From contig NZ_BONZ01000013.1 of NCBI RefSeq assembly GCF_016862975.1, positions 124,001-188,000 of the forward strand: 64,000 nt of DNA, read 5' to 3'. Made by a program: the position numbers and the translations under genes. The notes below the pieces were generated by a model. That model was not told the DNA's origin. It did no database searches and saw only the letters and a list, made by a program, of their open reading frames with translations. This document shows positions 24,424 through 32,580 of this stretch, piece after piece. The stretch's first letter is position 1. Each line of letters opens with the position of its first letter. This DNA is from Rugosimonospora africana. Its GTDB lineage: Bacteria > Actinomycetota > Actinomycetes > Mycobacteriales > Micromonosporaceae.

Positions 24424-25025
24424 TCCGGGTACTGCTCGCCGAGGATCAGGGCATGATGCGCGGCGCGCTGGCCCTGCTGCTGCGCCTGGAACCGGACATC
24501 GAGGTGGTGGCCGAGGTCGGCTCGGGTACCGACGTGGTACCCACGGCGTTGGAAACCCGGCCGGACGTGGCGCTGCTGGACATCGAGATGCCCGGCTGCT
24601 CCGGGCTGGACGCAGCCGTGGCGCTGCGCCGGGAGCTGCCCGCCTGCAGGGTGCTCATCGTCACCGCGTTCGGCCGCGCCGGGTACGTGCGCCGCGCGAT
24701 GGAGGCCGGCGCGAGCGGGTTCCTGGTCAAGGACGGCCCGGTGGAAGACCTCGCGGCGGCGATCCGCAAGGTACTGGCCGGGGAGCGGGTCATCGATCCG
24801 TCGCTCGCGGCGGCGGCCCTGTCGGCCGGCCCGAACCCGCTGACCGAGCGGGAGCGCGGCGTGCTGGCCGCTGCCGCCGACGGCTCGACGATCGCGGACA
24901 TCGCCAAGCGGCTGCACCTGTCCGAGAGCACGGTGCGCAACTACCTGTCGGCGGCGATCGGCAAGACGAACTCGCGCAACCGGATCGAGGCGGTACAGGC
25001 GGCCCGCGCGAGCGGCTGGCTCTAG
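24420..25025 (+). CDS. LuxR-family response regulator
   Basis: 201 residues. Receiver domain 1-120 with acidic pair near the start (AEDQ), phospho-acceptor Asp in VALLDIEMPG (about 55) and Lys in FLVKDGP (about 105). LuxR HTH at about 138-200: LTERERGVLAAAADGSTIAD and LHLSESTVRNYLS. Translation is coupled to the kinase by a 4-nt ATGA overlap. It likely regulates the upstream ABC genes through the palindrome at 21519. The 3' end overlaps the convergent HAD gene by 4 bp. Confidence 0.9.
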   Translation: MIRVLLAEDQGMMRGALALLLRLEPDIEVVAEVGSGTDVVPTALETRPDVALLDIEMPGCSGLDAAVALRRELPACRVLIVTAFGRAGYVRRAMEAGASGFLVKDGPVEDLAAAIRKVLAGERVIDPSLAAAALSAGPNPLTERERGVLAAAADGSTIADIAKRLHLSESTVRNYLSAAIGKTNSRNRIEAVQAARASGWL

Positions 25026-25846
25026 GCCAGGTCCGGCTCGGCCGGCAGGAACCGCTCCAGGTAGGCGGCCACGCCATCGTCCTCATTGGACAGTGTGATC
25101 TCGCGGGCCGCCGCGCGGGCCGCCGGGTGCGCGTTGCTGACCGCCACCGAACGGCCGGCCCAGTGCAGCATCGGCACGTCGTTGGGCATGTCGCCGAACG
25201 CCAGCACGTCGGCCGCGTCGATGTTCAGCTCCGTGGCCACGGTCGCCAGGCCGGTCGCCTTCGTCACGCCACGCGCCGACATCTCCACCAGGCCCGTGCG
25301 CGACGAGTGGGTGGGTACCACCTCTCCATCCACAATGGACTCGGCGAGCGCGACGAACTCGTCCGGCCCCATCCCCGGCGTACGGGCGAGCAGCTTCACC
25401 GCCGGTTCCGCGGTCAGGTCCGCGAGCGACCCCGGTACCACGCCGGGCTGCCCCTCGTCCCACTTCACCGGCCAGGCCGGCTCGTACCGCATCACCCGCC
25501 CGTCGTCGACCTCGACCGCGAACAGGACATCCGGGATGGCCGCGCGCAGCCGGAGGCACATCTCGCTCAGGAGGCCGGGCTCGATGGTCCAGGAGTCGCG
25601 CACCTTGTCGGTGACCGGGTCGTAGATCACCGCACCGTTGGCGCACACCGCCAGGTACGGGGCGCCCAGCTGCTCGTACACGATGTGCAGCCAGCGCAGC
25701 GGTCGGCCGGTCACCAGCACCACCGCCGTGCCCGCCCCGGCCAGCCGGGCCAGAACCCGGGCGGTGTGCGGGCTCACCAGTCCCCCGGCCCCCACGAGTG
25801 TCCCGTCCAGGTCGGTCGCGACAAGCCGAGGAACACTCACATTCAT
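25022..25846 (-). CDS. Cof-type HAD hydrolase
   Basis: 274 residues from ATG 25846. HAD motif I ATDLDGTLV at 9-17 (nucleophile Asp11), motif II VLVTGRPLRW, the Lys of motif III in RGVTKATGL and motif IV FGDMPNDVPM with two acidic residues. The large C2b cap lies between motifs II and III. Cof enzymes dephosphorylate sugar phosphates or cofactor intermediates. Its start overlaps the stop of the next upstream HAD gene (25843-25846, ATGA). The longer frame running to 26500 is a shadow of that second HAD gene. Confidence 0.88.
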   Translation of the reverse strand: MNVSVPRLVATDLDGTLVGAGGLVSPHTARVLARLAGAGTAVVLVTGRPLRWLHIVYEQLGAPYLAVCANGAVIYDPVTDKVRDSWTIEPGLLSEMCLRLRAAIPDVLFAVEVDDGRVMRYEPAWPVKWDEGQPGVVPGSLADLTAEPAVKLLARTPGMGPDEFVALAESIVDGEVVPTHSSRTGLVEMSARGVTKATGLATVATELNIDAADVLAFGDMPNDVPMLHWAGRSVAVSNAHPAARAAAREITLSNEDDGVAAYLERFLPAEPDLA

Positions 25847-26670
25847 CCAGCCGACAATAGCCGGTCGAGGTAGGCGGCCACTCCGTCCTCGTCGTTGGCG
25901 CCGGTGACCTCGTCGGCGATCGCCAGGATCTCCGGGTGCGCGTTGGCCACGGCCACCCGGCTCCACCCGGCCCACCCGAACATCGGCAGGTCGTTGGGCA
26001 TGTCTCCGAAGACGAGCACGTCCCGCGGGTCCACCCCGAGCGACGCGGCGACCACCGCCAGGCCGCTCGCCTTGGTCACGCCGGGCGGGCAGATCTCGAT
26101 GTACCCCAGCCCCGCCTGGGTCACCGACAGCCCGTCCGGCGGTACCAGCCGGCGGGCCACCGCGAGCAGCTCGTCCGTCTGGCGCGTCGTGGAGTGTGCG
26201 AACGTCTTGAGTACCGGGCCGGCCAGCGCGTCCTTCCGGGACCTGGTCACCACCGCCTCGGGCCACTTCCAGATCACGTGCGGCTCGCCCCACAGCGGGG
26301 CGTTCGGCGCGTCCAGCGCCTCCACCATGATCGACAACGGTCCGACGACCGCCTCCAGCGCCTCGATCAACCCGAGTACCTGCTGGCCCGGCACCGTCTT
26401 GGAGAGCAGCACCAGCGGCTCGTCCGGATCGGTCAGGTCCACTACCCGGCCGCCCTGGGCCAGCACCAGGAAGCTCGCCTCCGGTATGTCCCGCCGGCAT
26501 AGGTCGATCAGCCGGGGACCGCGCCCGGTGATCCCGACGATCGGGATTCCGGCGGCCCGTACCCGGCCCAGCACTTCATGCGAGTAGGCGCTGACCGTCT
26601 CGTCGGATCGGACGAGCGTGCCATCAAGGTCGGTGGCGATCAGCTTGGGCAGTCCGGGGCGTACCGTCAC
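25843..26670 (-). CDS. Cof-type HAD hydrolase
   Basis: 275 residues. Motif I ATDLDGTLV at 12-20, motif II GITGRGPR, motif III Lys in PGVTKASGL and motif IV FGDMPNDLPMF. It is a paralogue of the adjacent HAD gene and precedes it with a 4-nt overlap, so the two are co-translated. The gene order serS then two HAD hydrolases on one strand is frequent in actinomycetes. Substrate unknown. Confidence 0.88.
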   Translation of the reverse strand: MTVRPGLPKLIATDLDGTLVRSDETVSAYSHEVLGRVRAAGIPIVGITGRGPRLIDLCRRDIPEASFLVLAQGGRVVDLTDPDEPLVLLSKTVPGQQVLGLIEALEAVVGPLSIMVEALDAPNAPLWGEPHVIWKWPEAVVTRSRKDALAGPVLKTFAHSTTRQTDELLAVARRLVPPDGLSVTQAGLGYIEICPPGVTKASGLAVVAASLGVDPRDVLVFGDMPNDLPMFGWAGWSRVAVANAHPEILAIADEVTGANDEDGVAAYLDRLLSAG

Positions 26671-26783
26671 GTCCGCCTCACTCTCCGGCCGTAGTTACCC
26701 TGCGGATCCATCCCTTCCCGGAGCGGAAACGCCCCAGGTCGGGCCAGCAAGGTTACTCCGGTCGGACCAACCCAGGGGAGTGA

Positions 26784-28034
26784 TCACCCCAACAGATCGC
26801 GACCACCGAGGAACGGCTGGAGGGCCTTCGGTACCCGTACCGTGCCGTCCGGCTGCTGGTGGTTCTCCAGAATCGCGACGATCCACCGGGTGGTGGCCAG
26901 GGTGCCGTTGAGCGTCGCGGCGACCTGGGGCCTGCCCTCCGCGTCCCGGTACCGGACGCCCAGCCGGCGGGCCTGGAAGGTGGTGCAGTTCGAGGTGCTG
27001 GTCAGCTCCCGGTACCGGCCCTGGGACGGTACCCACGCCTCGCAGTCGAACTTGCGGGCGGCACTGGTACCCAGGTCGCCACCCGCCACGTCGATCACCC
27101 GGTACGGCACCTCGATCTTGGCGAGCATCTCCTCTTCCCAGCCGAGCAGCCGCTCGTGCTCGGCCGCGGCCTCCTCTGGCCGGCAGTAGGAGAACATCTC
27201 CACCTTGTCGAACTGGTGCACCCGGATGATCCCGCGCACGTCCTTGCCGTACGAGCCGGCCTCCCGCCGGAAGCAGGACGACCAGCCGACGTACCGGCGG
27301 GGCTCCTCCAGCCCGTCGAGGATCTCGCCCGAGTGGTACGCGGCCAGCGGCACCTCGCTCGTACCGACCAGGAAGACGTCGTCCGCCTCCAGCCGGTATA
27401 CCTCGCTGGCGTGCGAACCGAGGAACCCGGTGCCCTCCATCGACTCCGGCTTCACCAGCACCGGCGGGATCATCGGAATGAACCCGTGCTCGACCGCCTG
27501 CTGCATGGCCAGCTGGAGCAGGCCGAGCTGGAGCAGCGCGCCGACCCCGGTGAGGTAGTAGAACCGGCTGCCGGAGACCTTGGCGCCGCGCTCCATGTCG
27601 ATCGCGCCCAGCGCCTCGCCGAGTTCCAGGTGGTCGCGCGGGTTGTCGATCGCCGGCGGAGTGCCGACCTCGCGCAGGACGACGTAGTCGTCCTCGCCCC
27701 CGGGCGGCGCGTTCTCGATCAGGTTCGGTACCGCCATCTGCGCCTTGCGCAGCCCGGCCTCCGCCTCGTCGACCCGGGCCTGGGCCGCCTTGACCTCCGC
27801 CGACAGCTCCTTGGTGCGGGCCAGCAGCGCGGCCCGCTCGTCCCCGGTGGACTTCGAGATCCGCTTCCCGAGCTGATTCTGCTCCGCGCGCAGCACCTCG
27901 TAGGCACCGACCGCGGCGCGGCGCTCCTCATCGGCCGCGAGCAGCGCGTCCACCACGTCATCGGACTCGCCCCGGGCCCGTTGGCTGGCGCGTACCAGGT
28001 CCGGATCCTCGCGAAGCAGGCGCAGGTCAATCAC
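26784..28034 (-). CDS. serS: Seryl-tRNA synthetase
   Basis: 416 residues from GTG 28034. The N-terminal antiparallel coiled coil (about 27-100), which grips the long variable arm of tRNA-Ser, is followed by the class II core: motif 2 [17 protein letters not shown] (about 256-272) and motif 3 in [29 protein letters not shown] forms the serine pocket. It charges tRNA-Ser in the cytoplasm. A -10 box TAGTCT lies 8 nt before the start, so the mRNA appears leaderless. tRNA-Ser(TGA) is encoded at 5350. Confidence 0.97.
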   Translation of the reverse strand: MIDLRLLREDPDLVRASQRARGESDDVVDALLAADEERRAAVGAYEVLRAEQNQLGKRISKSTGDERAALLARTKELSAEVKAAQARVDEAEAGLRKAQMAVPNLIENAPPGGEDDYVVLREVGTPPAIDNPRDHLELGEALGAIDMERGAKVSGSRFYYLTGVGALLQLGLLQLAMQQAVEHGFIPMIPPVLVKPESMEGTGFLGSHASEVYRLEADDVFLVGTSEVPLAAYHSGEILDGLEEPRRYVGWSSCFRREAGSYGKDVRGIIRVHQFDKVEMFSYCRPEEAAAEHERLLGWEEEMLAKIEVPYRVIDVAGGDLGTSAARKFDCEAWVPSQGRYRELTSTSNCTTFQARRLGVRYRDAEGRPQVAATLNGTLATTRWIVAILENHQQPDGTVRVPKALQPFLGGRDLLG

Positions 28035-28042
28035 GAATGGTG

Positions 28043-28048
28043 AGACTA
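28043..28048 (-). promoter_or_regulatory. -10 box of serS
   Basis: TAGTCT on the minus strand, 8 nt before the GTG at 28034. No ribosome site intervenes, consistent with a leaderless transcript. Confidence 0.5.
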
Positions 28049-28088
28049 CCCGGCGCGGCGGCCGCTCCGCGCTCGGCTTCGGAGCCTG

Positions 28089-28880
28089 CTACCGGGAGGC
28101 GCCGTCGGGCCGGCCGAAGTAAGGCGTCACGCTCGCCTCCACCGGGCTCACCGGGGTGACGGTGAGGTCCGGCGGCTCGTCGGTGAACTGCGCGTCGACG
28201 GGTTCGGCGGCCCCGGTGACCAACCGAACCCGGACCTGGTCCGGCAGTACCGAGACGGCCAGCGCGGCCAGCAGCAGGGCGAGCGCGCCGAAGGCGAAGA
28301 ACGTACCGGGGTTGACCGTGGTGGACGCGGCCAGGACGGTGTCCGGCACGTTCGTGAGCGTCGACCGGAACGACGATGTGCCCCCGGTGTAGGTGGTGGT
28401 CGGCAGGAGCGTGTTGAAGGAGTGCACCATGCCGACCACGACGACGACCATGCCGGCCAGTACCCCCAACCCGAGGCCGGTCGCCAGCCTGCGCTGCGCC
28501 GGCCGGGCCAGCAGCGCGGCGCCGACGAACGCGAACAGCAGCAGCGCGCCGAGGTGGTAGACGAGCGTGCTGCCGCTGGCGATCTGGCCGAGCCCGACCG
28601 TGTACGGGTCGGGATGCAAGGTGCTGGGCGGCAGGGCGACGCTGAACCGCCCGCTGCCGCTGTCGAAGCCGCTGATGCTCCCCACATCGACAGTGCTCGC
28701 GCCGTCGACGGCGCCGCGCAGGGTGGCCCACGGCAGCAGTTCCGCGGCCACCAGTGCGACGAAGGCGAGTACGGCGAGCACGATGGCCATCCGCCGTCCG
28801 CCGGTCAGCGCCGCCATGGCCCGAATGCGAGGAGCACGCTCCGACCGCGTATCGGAGTTGCCCCACTCCAGGGTGTCCAC
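28089..28880 (-). CDS. Membrane protein with four segments
   Basis: Membrane segments at roughly 30-52, 93-115, 124-146 and 200-220 counted from the GTG at 28880, with a Thr/Ser-rich outer loop between the first two and another after the third. The C-terminal 45 residues are soluble and cytoplasmic. No family recognised. The start is uncertain: GTG 28880 or ATG 28817 (MAALTGG), neither with a clear ribosome site. It is upstream of serS on the same strand and divergent from the OsmC gene. Confidence 0.65.
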   Translation of the reverse strand: MDTLEWGNSDTRSERAPRIRAMAALTGGRRMAIVLAVLAFVALVAAELLPWATLRGAVDGASTVDVGSISGFDSGSGRFSVALPPSTLHPDPYTVGLGQIASGSTLVYHLGALLLFAFVGAALLARPAQRRLATGLGLGVLAGMVVVVVGMVHSFNTLLPTTTYTGGTSSFRSTLTNVPDTVLAASTTVNPGTFFAFGALALLLAALAVSVLPDQVRVRLVTGAAEPVDAQFTDEPPDLTVTPVSPVEASVTPYFGRPDGASR

Positions 28881-29028
28881 GGCCGCATCATGACACGGCC
28901 AGCTCAATGGGCCGAACACTCTTCACGGATCTTTGCCCGAACCGCGAACCGGAGCCGCAACGGTGGACGACGCCGTCGAGTACGTCTCCGGGTGCCACCC
29001 AATCGTCGCGACCCACGCGCCGGTCGGC

Positions 29029-29034
29029 TAGGTT
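29029..29034 (+). promoter_or_regulatory. -10 box of osmC-family gene
   Basis: TAGGTT 7 nt before the ATG at 29042; no ribosome site, so a leaderless mRNA is expected. Confidence 0.5.
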
Positions 29035-29041
29035 CGAGACC

Positions 29042-29458
29042 ATGCCGACTCGTACCTCAACTGCCCACTGGCAGGGCTCGCTCAAGGAGGGCTCGGGCGA
29101 GATGCGCCTGGCCTCCGGGGCGTACCAAGGCTCGTTCTCCTACCTGTCCCGCTTCGAATCCGGTGAGGGCACCAACCCGGAGGAGCTGATCGCGGCCGCG
29201 CACGCCGGCTGCTTCTCGATGGCCCTGTCCAACATCCTGGGCAAGGCCGGCGTCACGCCGAACTCGATCGAGACCAACGCCACCATCCACCTCGACATGC
29301 CGGCCGGCATCACGAAGATCGAGCTGTCCACCGTCGGCGACGTGCCCGGCCTGGACGAGGCCGACTTCGTGAAGTACGCCGAGGAGGCCAAGGCCAACTG
29401 CCCGGTCTCGAAGGCGCTCGCCGCCATCGAGATCACGCTGTCCGCCAAGCTCGGCTGA
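29042..29458 (+). CDS. OsmC-family peroxiredoxin
   Basis: 138 residues. The two redox cysteines are in HAGCFSMALS (about 56-65) and NCPVSKAL (about 119-126), the OsmC/Ohr arrangement; TNPEELIAAA precedes the first. These thiol enzymes reduce organic hydroperoxides, usually with lipoylated protein or thiols as donor. The protein length and motif spacing match OsmC rather than Ohr. The next gene starts 2 nt after its stop, suggesting one transcript. Confidence 0.9.
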   Translation: MPTRTSTAHWQGSLKEGSGEMRLASGAYQGSFSYLSRFESGEGTNPEELIAAAHAGCFSMALSNILGKAGVTPNSIETNATIHLDMPAGITKIELSTVGDVPGLDEADFVKYAEEAKANCPVSKALAAIEITLSAKLG

Positions 29459-29460
29459 GC

Positions 29461-29814
29461 ATGCCGGTCCAGATGGACCGGGAGCGGTTCGAGGAGTTGG
29501 TCGGTGACGCGCTCGACGCGGTACCGGCTCAGCTCCTCGAACTGCTCAACAACGTGGTGATCCTGGTCGAGGACGATCCGCCGCCGGACGATCCGGACCT
29601 GCTCGGCGTCTACGAGGGGTACGCGCTGACCAGCCGCGGCTGGGACTACTCGGGCGTACTGCCCGACCGGATCATCATCTACCGCAACCCCATCCTGAGC
29701 ATCTGCGACGACGAGGCGACCGTCGTCGAGGAGGTCTCGGTGACCGTGGTGCACGAGATCGCGCACCACTTCGGCATCGACGACGATCGGCTGCACGCGC
29801 TCGGCTGGGGCTGA
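29461..29814 (+). CDS. Minimal zincin metallopeptidase-like protein
   Basis: 117 residues. The zinc motif HEIAHHFGIDDDRLHALG (about 100-117) gives HExxH plus a downstream acidic ligand, as in the small minimal-zincin family (DUF1025-like). There is no signal peptide, so it is cytoplasmic. It follows the OsmC gene by 2 nt and is probably co-transcribed. The substrate of this family is not established. Confidence 0.85.
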   Translation: MPVQMDRERFEELVGDALDAVPAQLLELLNNVVILVEDDPPPDDPDLLGVYEGYALTSRGWDYSGVLPDRIIIYRNPILSICDDEATVVEEVSVTVVHEIAHHFGIDDDRLHALGWG

Positions 29815-29845
29815 CCCCGTCCCGCGTCCGCCCCTATAGGGCCGG

Positions 29846-29940
29846 CCTTCTGCCGCGCGCCCGAGCCGGAACCGGCGGCCTTCCGTCGCGCGCCCGAGCC
29901 TGAGCCGGCGCCCTTCTGCCAGGCGCCCGAGCCGGGTCAG
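29846..29940. repeat. 33-bp tandem repeat, three copies
   Basis: Units at 29846-29878, 29879-29911 and 29912-29940 (last truncated), each with CCTTC, GCGCCCGAGCC and CGG blocks. The array fills the gap between the convergent zincin and pheA genes and reaches into the pheA stop codon. Confidence 0.85.
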
Positions 29941-30881
29941 GCCAGTTCGCCTGCCCGAATCCGGGCCAGCCAGGCCGCCGAGTCCGCGTAGTCCGCGTCC
30001 GCCGCCGCGACCGCGGACGACGCCGGGCCGTAGTGCGCCTGGGCACGAGGGTACGAGCCGATGAACCGCACGTCCGCGCAGATGCGCCGCAGCCCCTGGA
30101 GGGCCTCGCCGACCCGGGCCTCGGCGACGTGACCGGAGCAGTCCAGGAAGAACACGTACCGGCCCAGCCGCTCTCCGGTCGGGTACGACTCGATGCGGGT
30201 CAGGTTGACGCCCCGGACGGCAAACTCCATCAGCACTGCCAGCAGCGCCCCGACCCGGTCGTGCGAGATGTACACCGCCAGCGACGTGACGTCGTCGCCG
30301 GTCGGCGGGGGCGGCGGGCCCGGCCGGGCGACCAGCGCGAACCGGGTCACCGCGTCCGGATGATCGGCGATCTTGTCGGCCAGCACGGTCAGCCCCACCC
30401 GGCCCGCGCCGACCGGTACGCAGATCGCCGCGTCGTGCTCACCGGCGGACACGCTGATCGCGGCCGCCGCGTTGGACAGCACCTCCACCACGGTGGCGTC
30501 CGGAACGTGGCCGCGCAGCCAGTGCCGGCACTGGGCGGCGGCCTGCGGGTGCGCGGCGACCGACCGGATCGAGTCGAGCCCTACCGGCCCGCGCGCCGCC
30601 AGGACGAACTCCACCGGGATCACCACCTCACGGGTGATCACCAGCGGACTGCCGTTGGCCAGCTCGTCGAGGGTCACGCCGACCTGGCCGCCGATCGAGT
30701 TCTCCACCGGGACCAGCGCCGCGTCGGCGTCGGCCGACCGCACCGCCTCCAGCGCCTCGGGCACGCTGCGGGCCGGTGTCCGGGTGCCCTTCGCCGCGGC
30801 CGGGATCGTCAGCAGCGCCTGCTCGGAGAAGGTGCCCTCGGGCCCGAGATAGATGAAGCGGGTCGGTGGTACGCCTGGCAT
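29937..30881 (-). CDS. pheA: Prephenate dehydratase
   Basis: 314 residues from ATG 30881. The catalytic domain starts with FIYLGPEGTFSEQAL (about 9-23), contains VPVENSIGGQVG and ends with the TRF motif in VTRFALVAR (about 180-188), where Thr helps dehydrate prephenate to phenylpyruvate. The C-terminal ACT domain (about 200-280) has GALLAVLMEFAVRGVNLTRI and IESYP, replacing the usual ESRP, for phenylalanine feedback. It makes the last committed step to phenylalanine. A -10 box TAGTCT lies 7 nt before the ATG. Confidence 0.93.
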   Translation of the reverse strand: MPGVPPTRFIYLGPEGTFSEQALLTIPAAAKGTRTPARSVPEALEAVRSADADAALVPVENSIGGQVGVTLDELANGSPLVITREVVIPVEFVLAARGPVGLDSIRSVAAHPQAAAQCRHWLRGHVPDATVVEVLSNAAAAISVSAGEHDAAICVPVGAGRVGLTVLADKIADHPDAVTRFALVARPGPPPPPTGDDVTSLAVYISHDRVGALLAVLMEFAVRGVNLTRIESYPTGERLGRYVFFLDCSGHVAEARVGEALQGLRRICADVRFIGSYPRAQAHYGPASSAVAAADADYADSAAWLARIRAGELA

Positions 30882-30888
30882 GCCCCAA

Positions 30889-30894
30889 AGACTA
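30889..30894 (-). promoter_or_regulatory. -10 box of pheA
   Basis: TAGTCT on the minus strand, 7 nt before the ATG at 30881. The gene appears to have a leaderless transcript. Confidence 0.5.
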
Positions 30895-30900
30895 ACGGGA

Positions 30901-31434
30901 TCAGGCCGGTGGCACGCCGAGCCCACACTGCGCGACCGAGAGGATGCCGGCCGGAGCCTGAGCGGACACCTGGGTGCTGCAGACGTTGGTACCGGCGGTC
31001 ACCAGCGTCAGCGCCCCCGGCTGGCCCTGGGTCACCACCTGCAGCGGCTCCCGCCCGCTGACCGTGAAGACGGTGTACTGCCAGCTGCCCGCGCACATCG
31101 GAGCGACCTTTACCGTCAGCTTCGCGTTGCCGCTGACCAGTCCGGCCGCGCGCACCTTCGTCGCCACCTGGTCGGCGGACGGGTGGCCGGCACAGCTGAC
31201 CGCGGTGGTCTCGCCGAAGCTCGCGCTCGGCCGCCCCGAGGCGGGTGGCGGGGGAGGCGGCGGAGGAAGGTCCGGCGACGCAGAATCCGACGGCGCGGGG
31301 GACGGCGAGGCGGTCGCCGGACCCAGGCTCGGGGCGACGTACGGCTCCGGCGCCCGCGAACAGGCGGCAAGGCAGCAGGCGACCGCGACGATGGTCAATG
31401 CGCGGCAGGCCGTGGGGGTGGTACGGCGGGTCAT
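30901..31434 (-). CDS. Secreted lipoprotein with Pro-rich linker
   Basis: 177 residues from ATG 31434 (GAAGGG about 6 nt upstream). Lipobox LAAC at about residues 22-25 predicts a diacylglyceryl-anchored outer-face protein. A Ser/Pro linker with a run of prolines (about 45-65) leads to a compact domain with three or four cysteines (VSCAG, PMCAG, NVCST, QCGLG), likely disulfide-bonded. No family recognised. It sits between pheA and an ACT-domain gene on the same strand. Confidence 0.75.
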   Translation of the reverse strand: MTRRTTPTACRALTIVAVACCLAACSRAPEPYVAPSLGPATASPSPAPSDSASPDLPPPPPPPPASGRPSASFGETTAVSCAGHPSADQVATKVRAAGLVSGNAKLTVKVAPMCAGSWQYTVFTVSGREPLQVVTQGQPGALTLVTAGTNVCSTQVSAQAPAGILSVAQCGLGVPPA

Positions 31435-31447
31435 CGCGAACCCTTCT

Positions 31448-31499
31448 CGACCGGTCTGGCTCGGCACGTCTAACGCCGCGCAACGACCCAGACCAATCG
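31448..31499. repeat. Dispersed palindromic repeat, copy 3
   Basis: CGACCGGTCTGG (31448-31459) and CCAGACCAATCG (31488-31499) pair at GGTCTGG/CCAGACC; the loop GGCTCGGCACGTCTAACGCC resembles copies 1 and 2. It occupies the gap between the lipoprotein and ACT genes. Confidence 0.7.
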
Positions 31500-31536
31500 C
31501 CGAGCCCGGTGAGGGACGCGACCTATCGTAGGTGGA

Positions 31537-31917
31537 TCAGCTCGCGATCCGGTGTCCGGCCGCACCCAGTGCGGTGACGGCCTCGGCCAGCCGGACCGCC
31601 GGCACCAGAAGGTAGTCCGTGTCGTACGTGGAGAACGCGAAGACATTGACCCGGGCCTCGGCCAGCGGGCCGGTCAGCGAGGCGAGGATGCCGGTGAGGG
31701 TCAGGTCGACCAGTCCGGCCACCCGCAGGCATCGCCACGGCGTCTCCACGGTCGCCTCGGCCGGCGCCTGATCCCGGGGACAGATCACTGAGACCTCGTC
31801 GGGTGTCCAGGTCACCGAGACGACTCCGGCCCCCGGATCGAGCCCGGCCGGAAGCGCGGTACCCGCGGGGAGGCGACAGATCGCGTAGTCGCCCGGCAAT
31901 ACCTGGAGATCCGGCAT
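31537..31917 (-). CDS. ACT-domain amino-acid-sensing protein
   Basis: 126 residues. The second half is an ACT fold: VAGLVDLTLTGILASLTGPL followed by VNVFAFSTYDTDYLLVP. The N-terminal part (VSVTWTPDEVSVICP) matches ACT_7/CASTOR-like double-ACT proteins. Such proteins bind amino acids and usually regulate enzymes or act alone as sensors. It lies close to pheA, which also has an ACT domain, but no functional link is shown. TACAGT lies 6 nt before the ATG, so the mRNA is probably leaderless. Confidence 0.8.
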   Translation of the reverse strand: MPDLQVLPGDYAICRLPAGTALPAGLDPGAGVVSVTWTPDEVSVICPRDQAPAEATVETPWRCLRVAGLVDLTLTGILASLTGPLAEARVNVFAFSTYDTDYLLVPAVRLAEAVTALGAAGHRIAS

Positions 31918-31923
31918 CCCGCG

Positions 31924-31929
31924 ACTGTA
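31924..31929 (-). promoter_or_regulatory. -10 box of ACT gene
   Basis: TACAGT on the minus strand, 6 nt before the ATG at 31917, without a ribosome site. Confidence 0.45.
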
Positions 31930-32003
31930 CGCAATCGATCGTTTACGCGGTACTCCAGTCCCAGATCGTCGGATCGGGCGGCCGGCCCAGGTCCTGCGCG
32001 AAG

Positions 32004-32447
32004 TCAGATTCGCGAGAAGAACGTGAGCGACCCGACCGGCTTGTCGCCTTCCAAGATCGGGGTCGCCACCGCGTCGATCGTGTGCACCTCGGTCTCGGTC
32101 TGGACCCGCAGCAGCCCCCGGGCCAGCCGGCCGGAGGAGTAGGCAAGCCTGGGCGGCACCTTCTCCAGATCGCCCTCCGGCAACGGCACCGGCGGGGAGG
32201 TGAAGTCGACCAGCGGGATCACCGACAGCCGCTGGCCGATCGCCGACTCCTCGTCGGGGAAGCCCAGCAGCCGGGACGCCGCGGGTGAAACCGCCACGAT
32301 CTCGAACACGCCGTCGAGCACGAGGCAGGGCTCAGCGGCCCCCGCCACGGCACGGGCCCACCGACTCAGGGAACCTTCCGGCTCGGGCGGGGCGTCCCGG
32401 TCCGGGCCGGCCAACGGTTCGGAGACGGAGAGTTCGACATGAGCCAC
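32004..32447 (-). CDS. Stand-alone PAS-domain protein
   Basis: 147 residues from GTG 32447 (GAGGAGG 5 nt upstream). After a short acidic N-terminus, about 28-145 form one PAS domain: PCLVLDGVFEIVAVSPAAS, RLLGFPDEE and VATPILEGDKPVGSLTFF. No kinase, cyclase or DNA-binding domain is attached, so it may bind a ligand or partner and signal through protein contact. Partner unknown. Confidence 0.75.
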   Translation of the reverse strand: MAHVELSVSEPLAGPDRDAPPEPEGSLSRWARAVAGAAEPCLVLDGVFEIVAVSPAASRLLGFPDEESAIGQRLSVIPLVDFTSPPVPLPEGDLEKVPPRLAYSSGRLARGLLRVQTETEVHTIDAVATPILEGDKPVGSLTFFSRI

Positions 32448-32580
32448 GGCACCTCCTCAACGCTGCGCACCAACACCATAACCCTGGGTTCCAACGGGCG
32501 CCGCCCGCGCCCGAGGAACACCGGGCCAACTGTCCATAGTGGACAATATGGCATCGGTCAAGGATGGCACCCCGCAGACG

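Noticed and set aside
25847-26500. Longer N-terminus for the first HAD hydrolase
   Set aside because: This is a shadow of the second HAD gene in another frame; motif I begins at 25846.
29846-29940. CRISPR array
   Set aside because: Units are contiguous without spacers and degenerate; no cas genes in the window.
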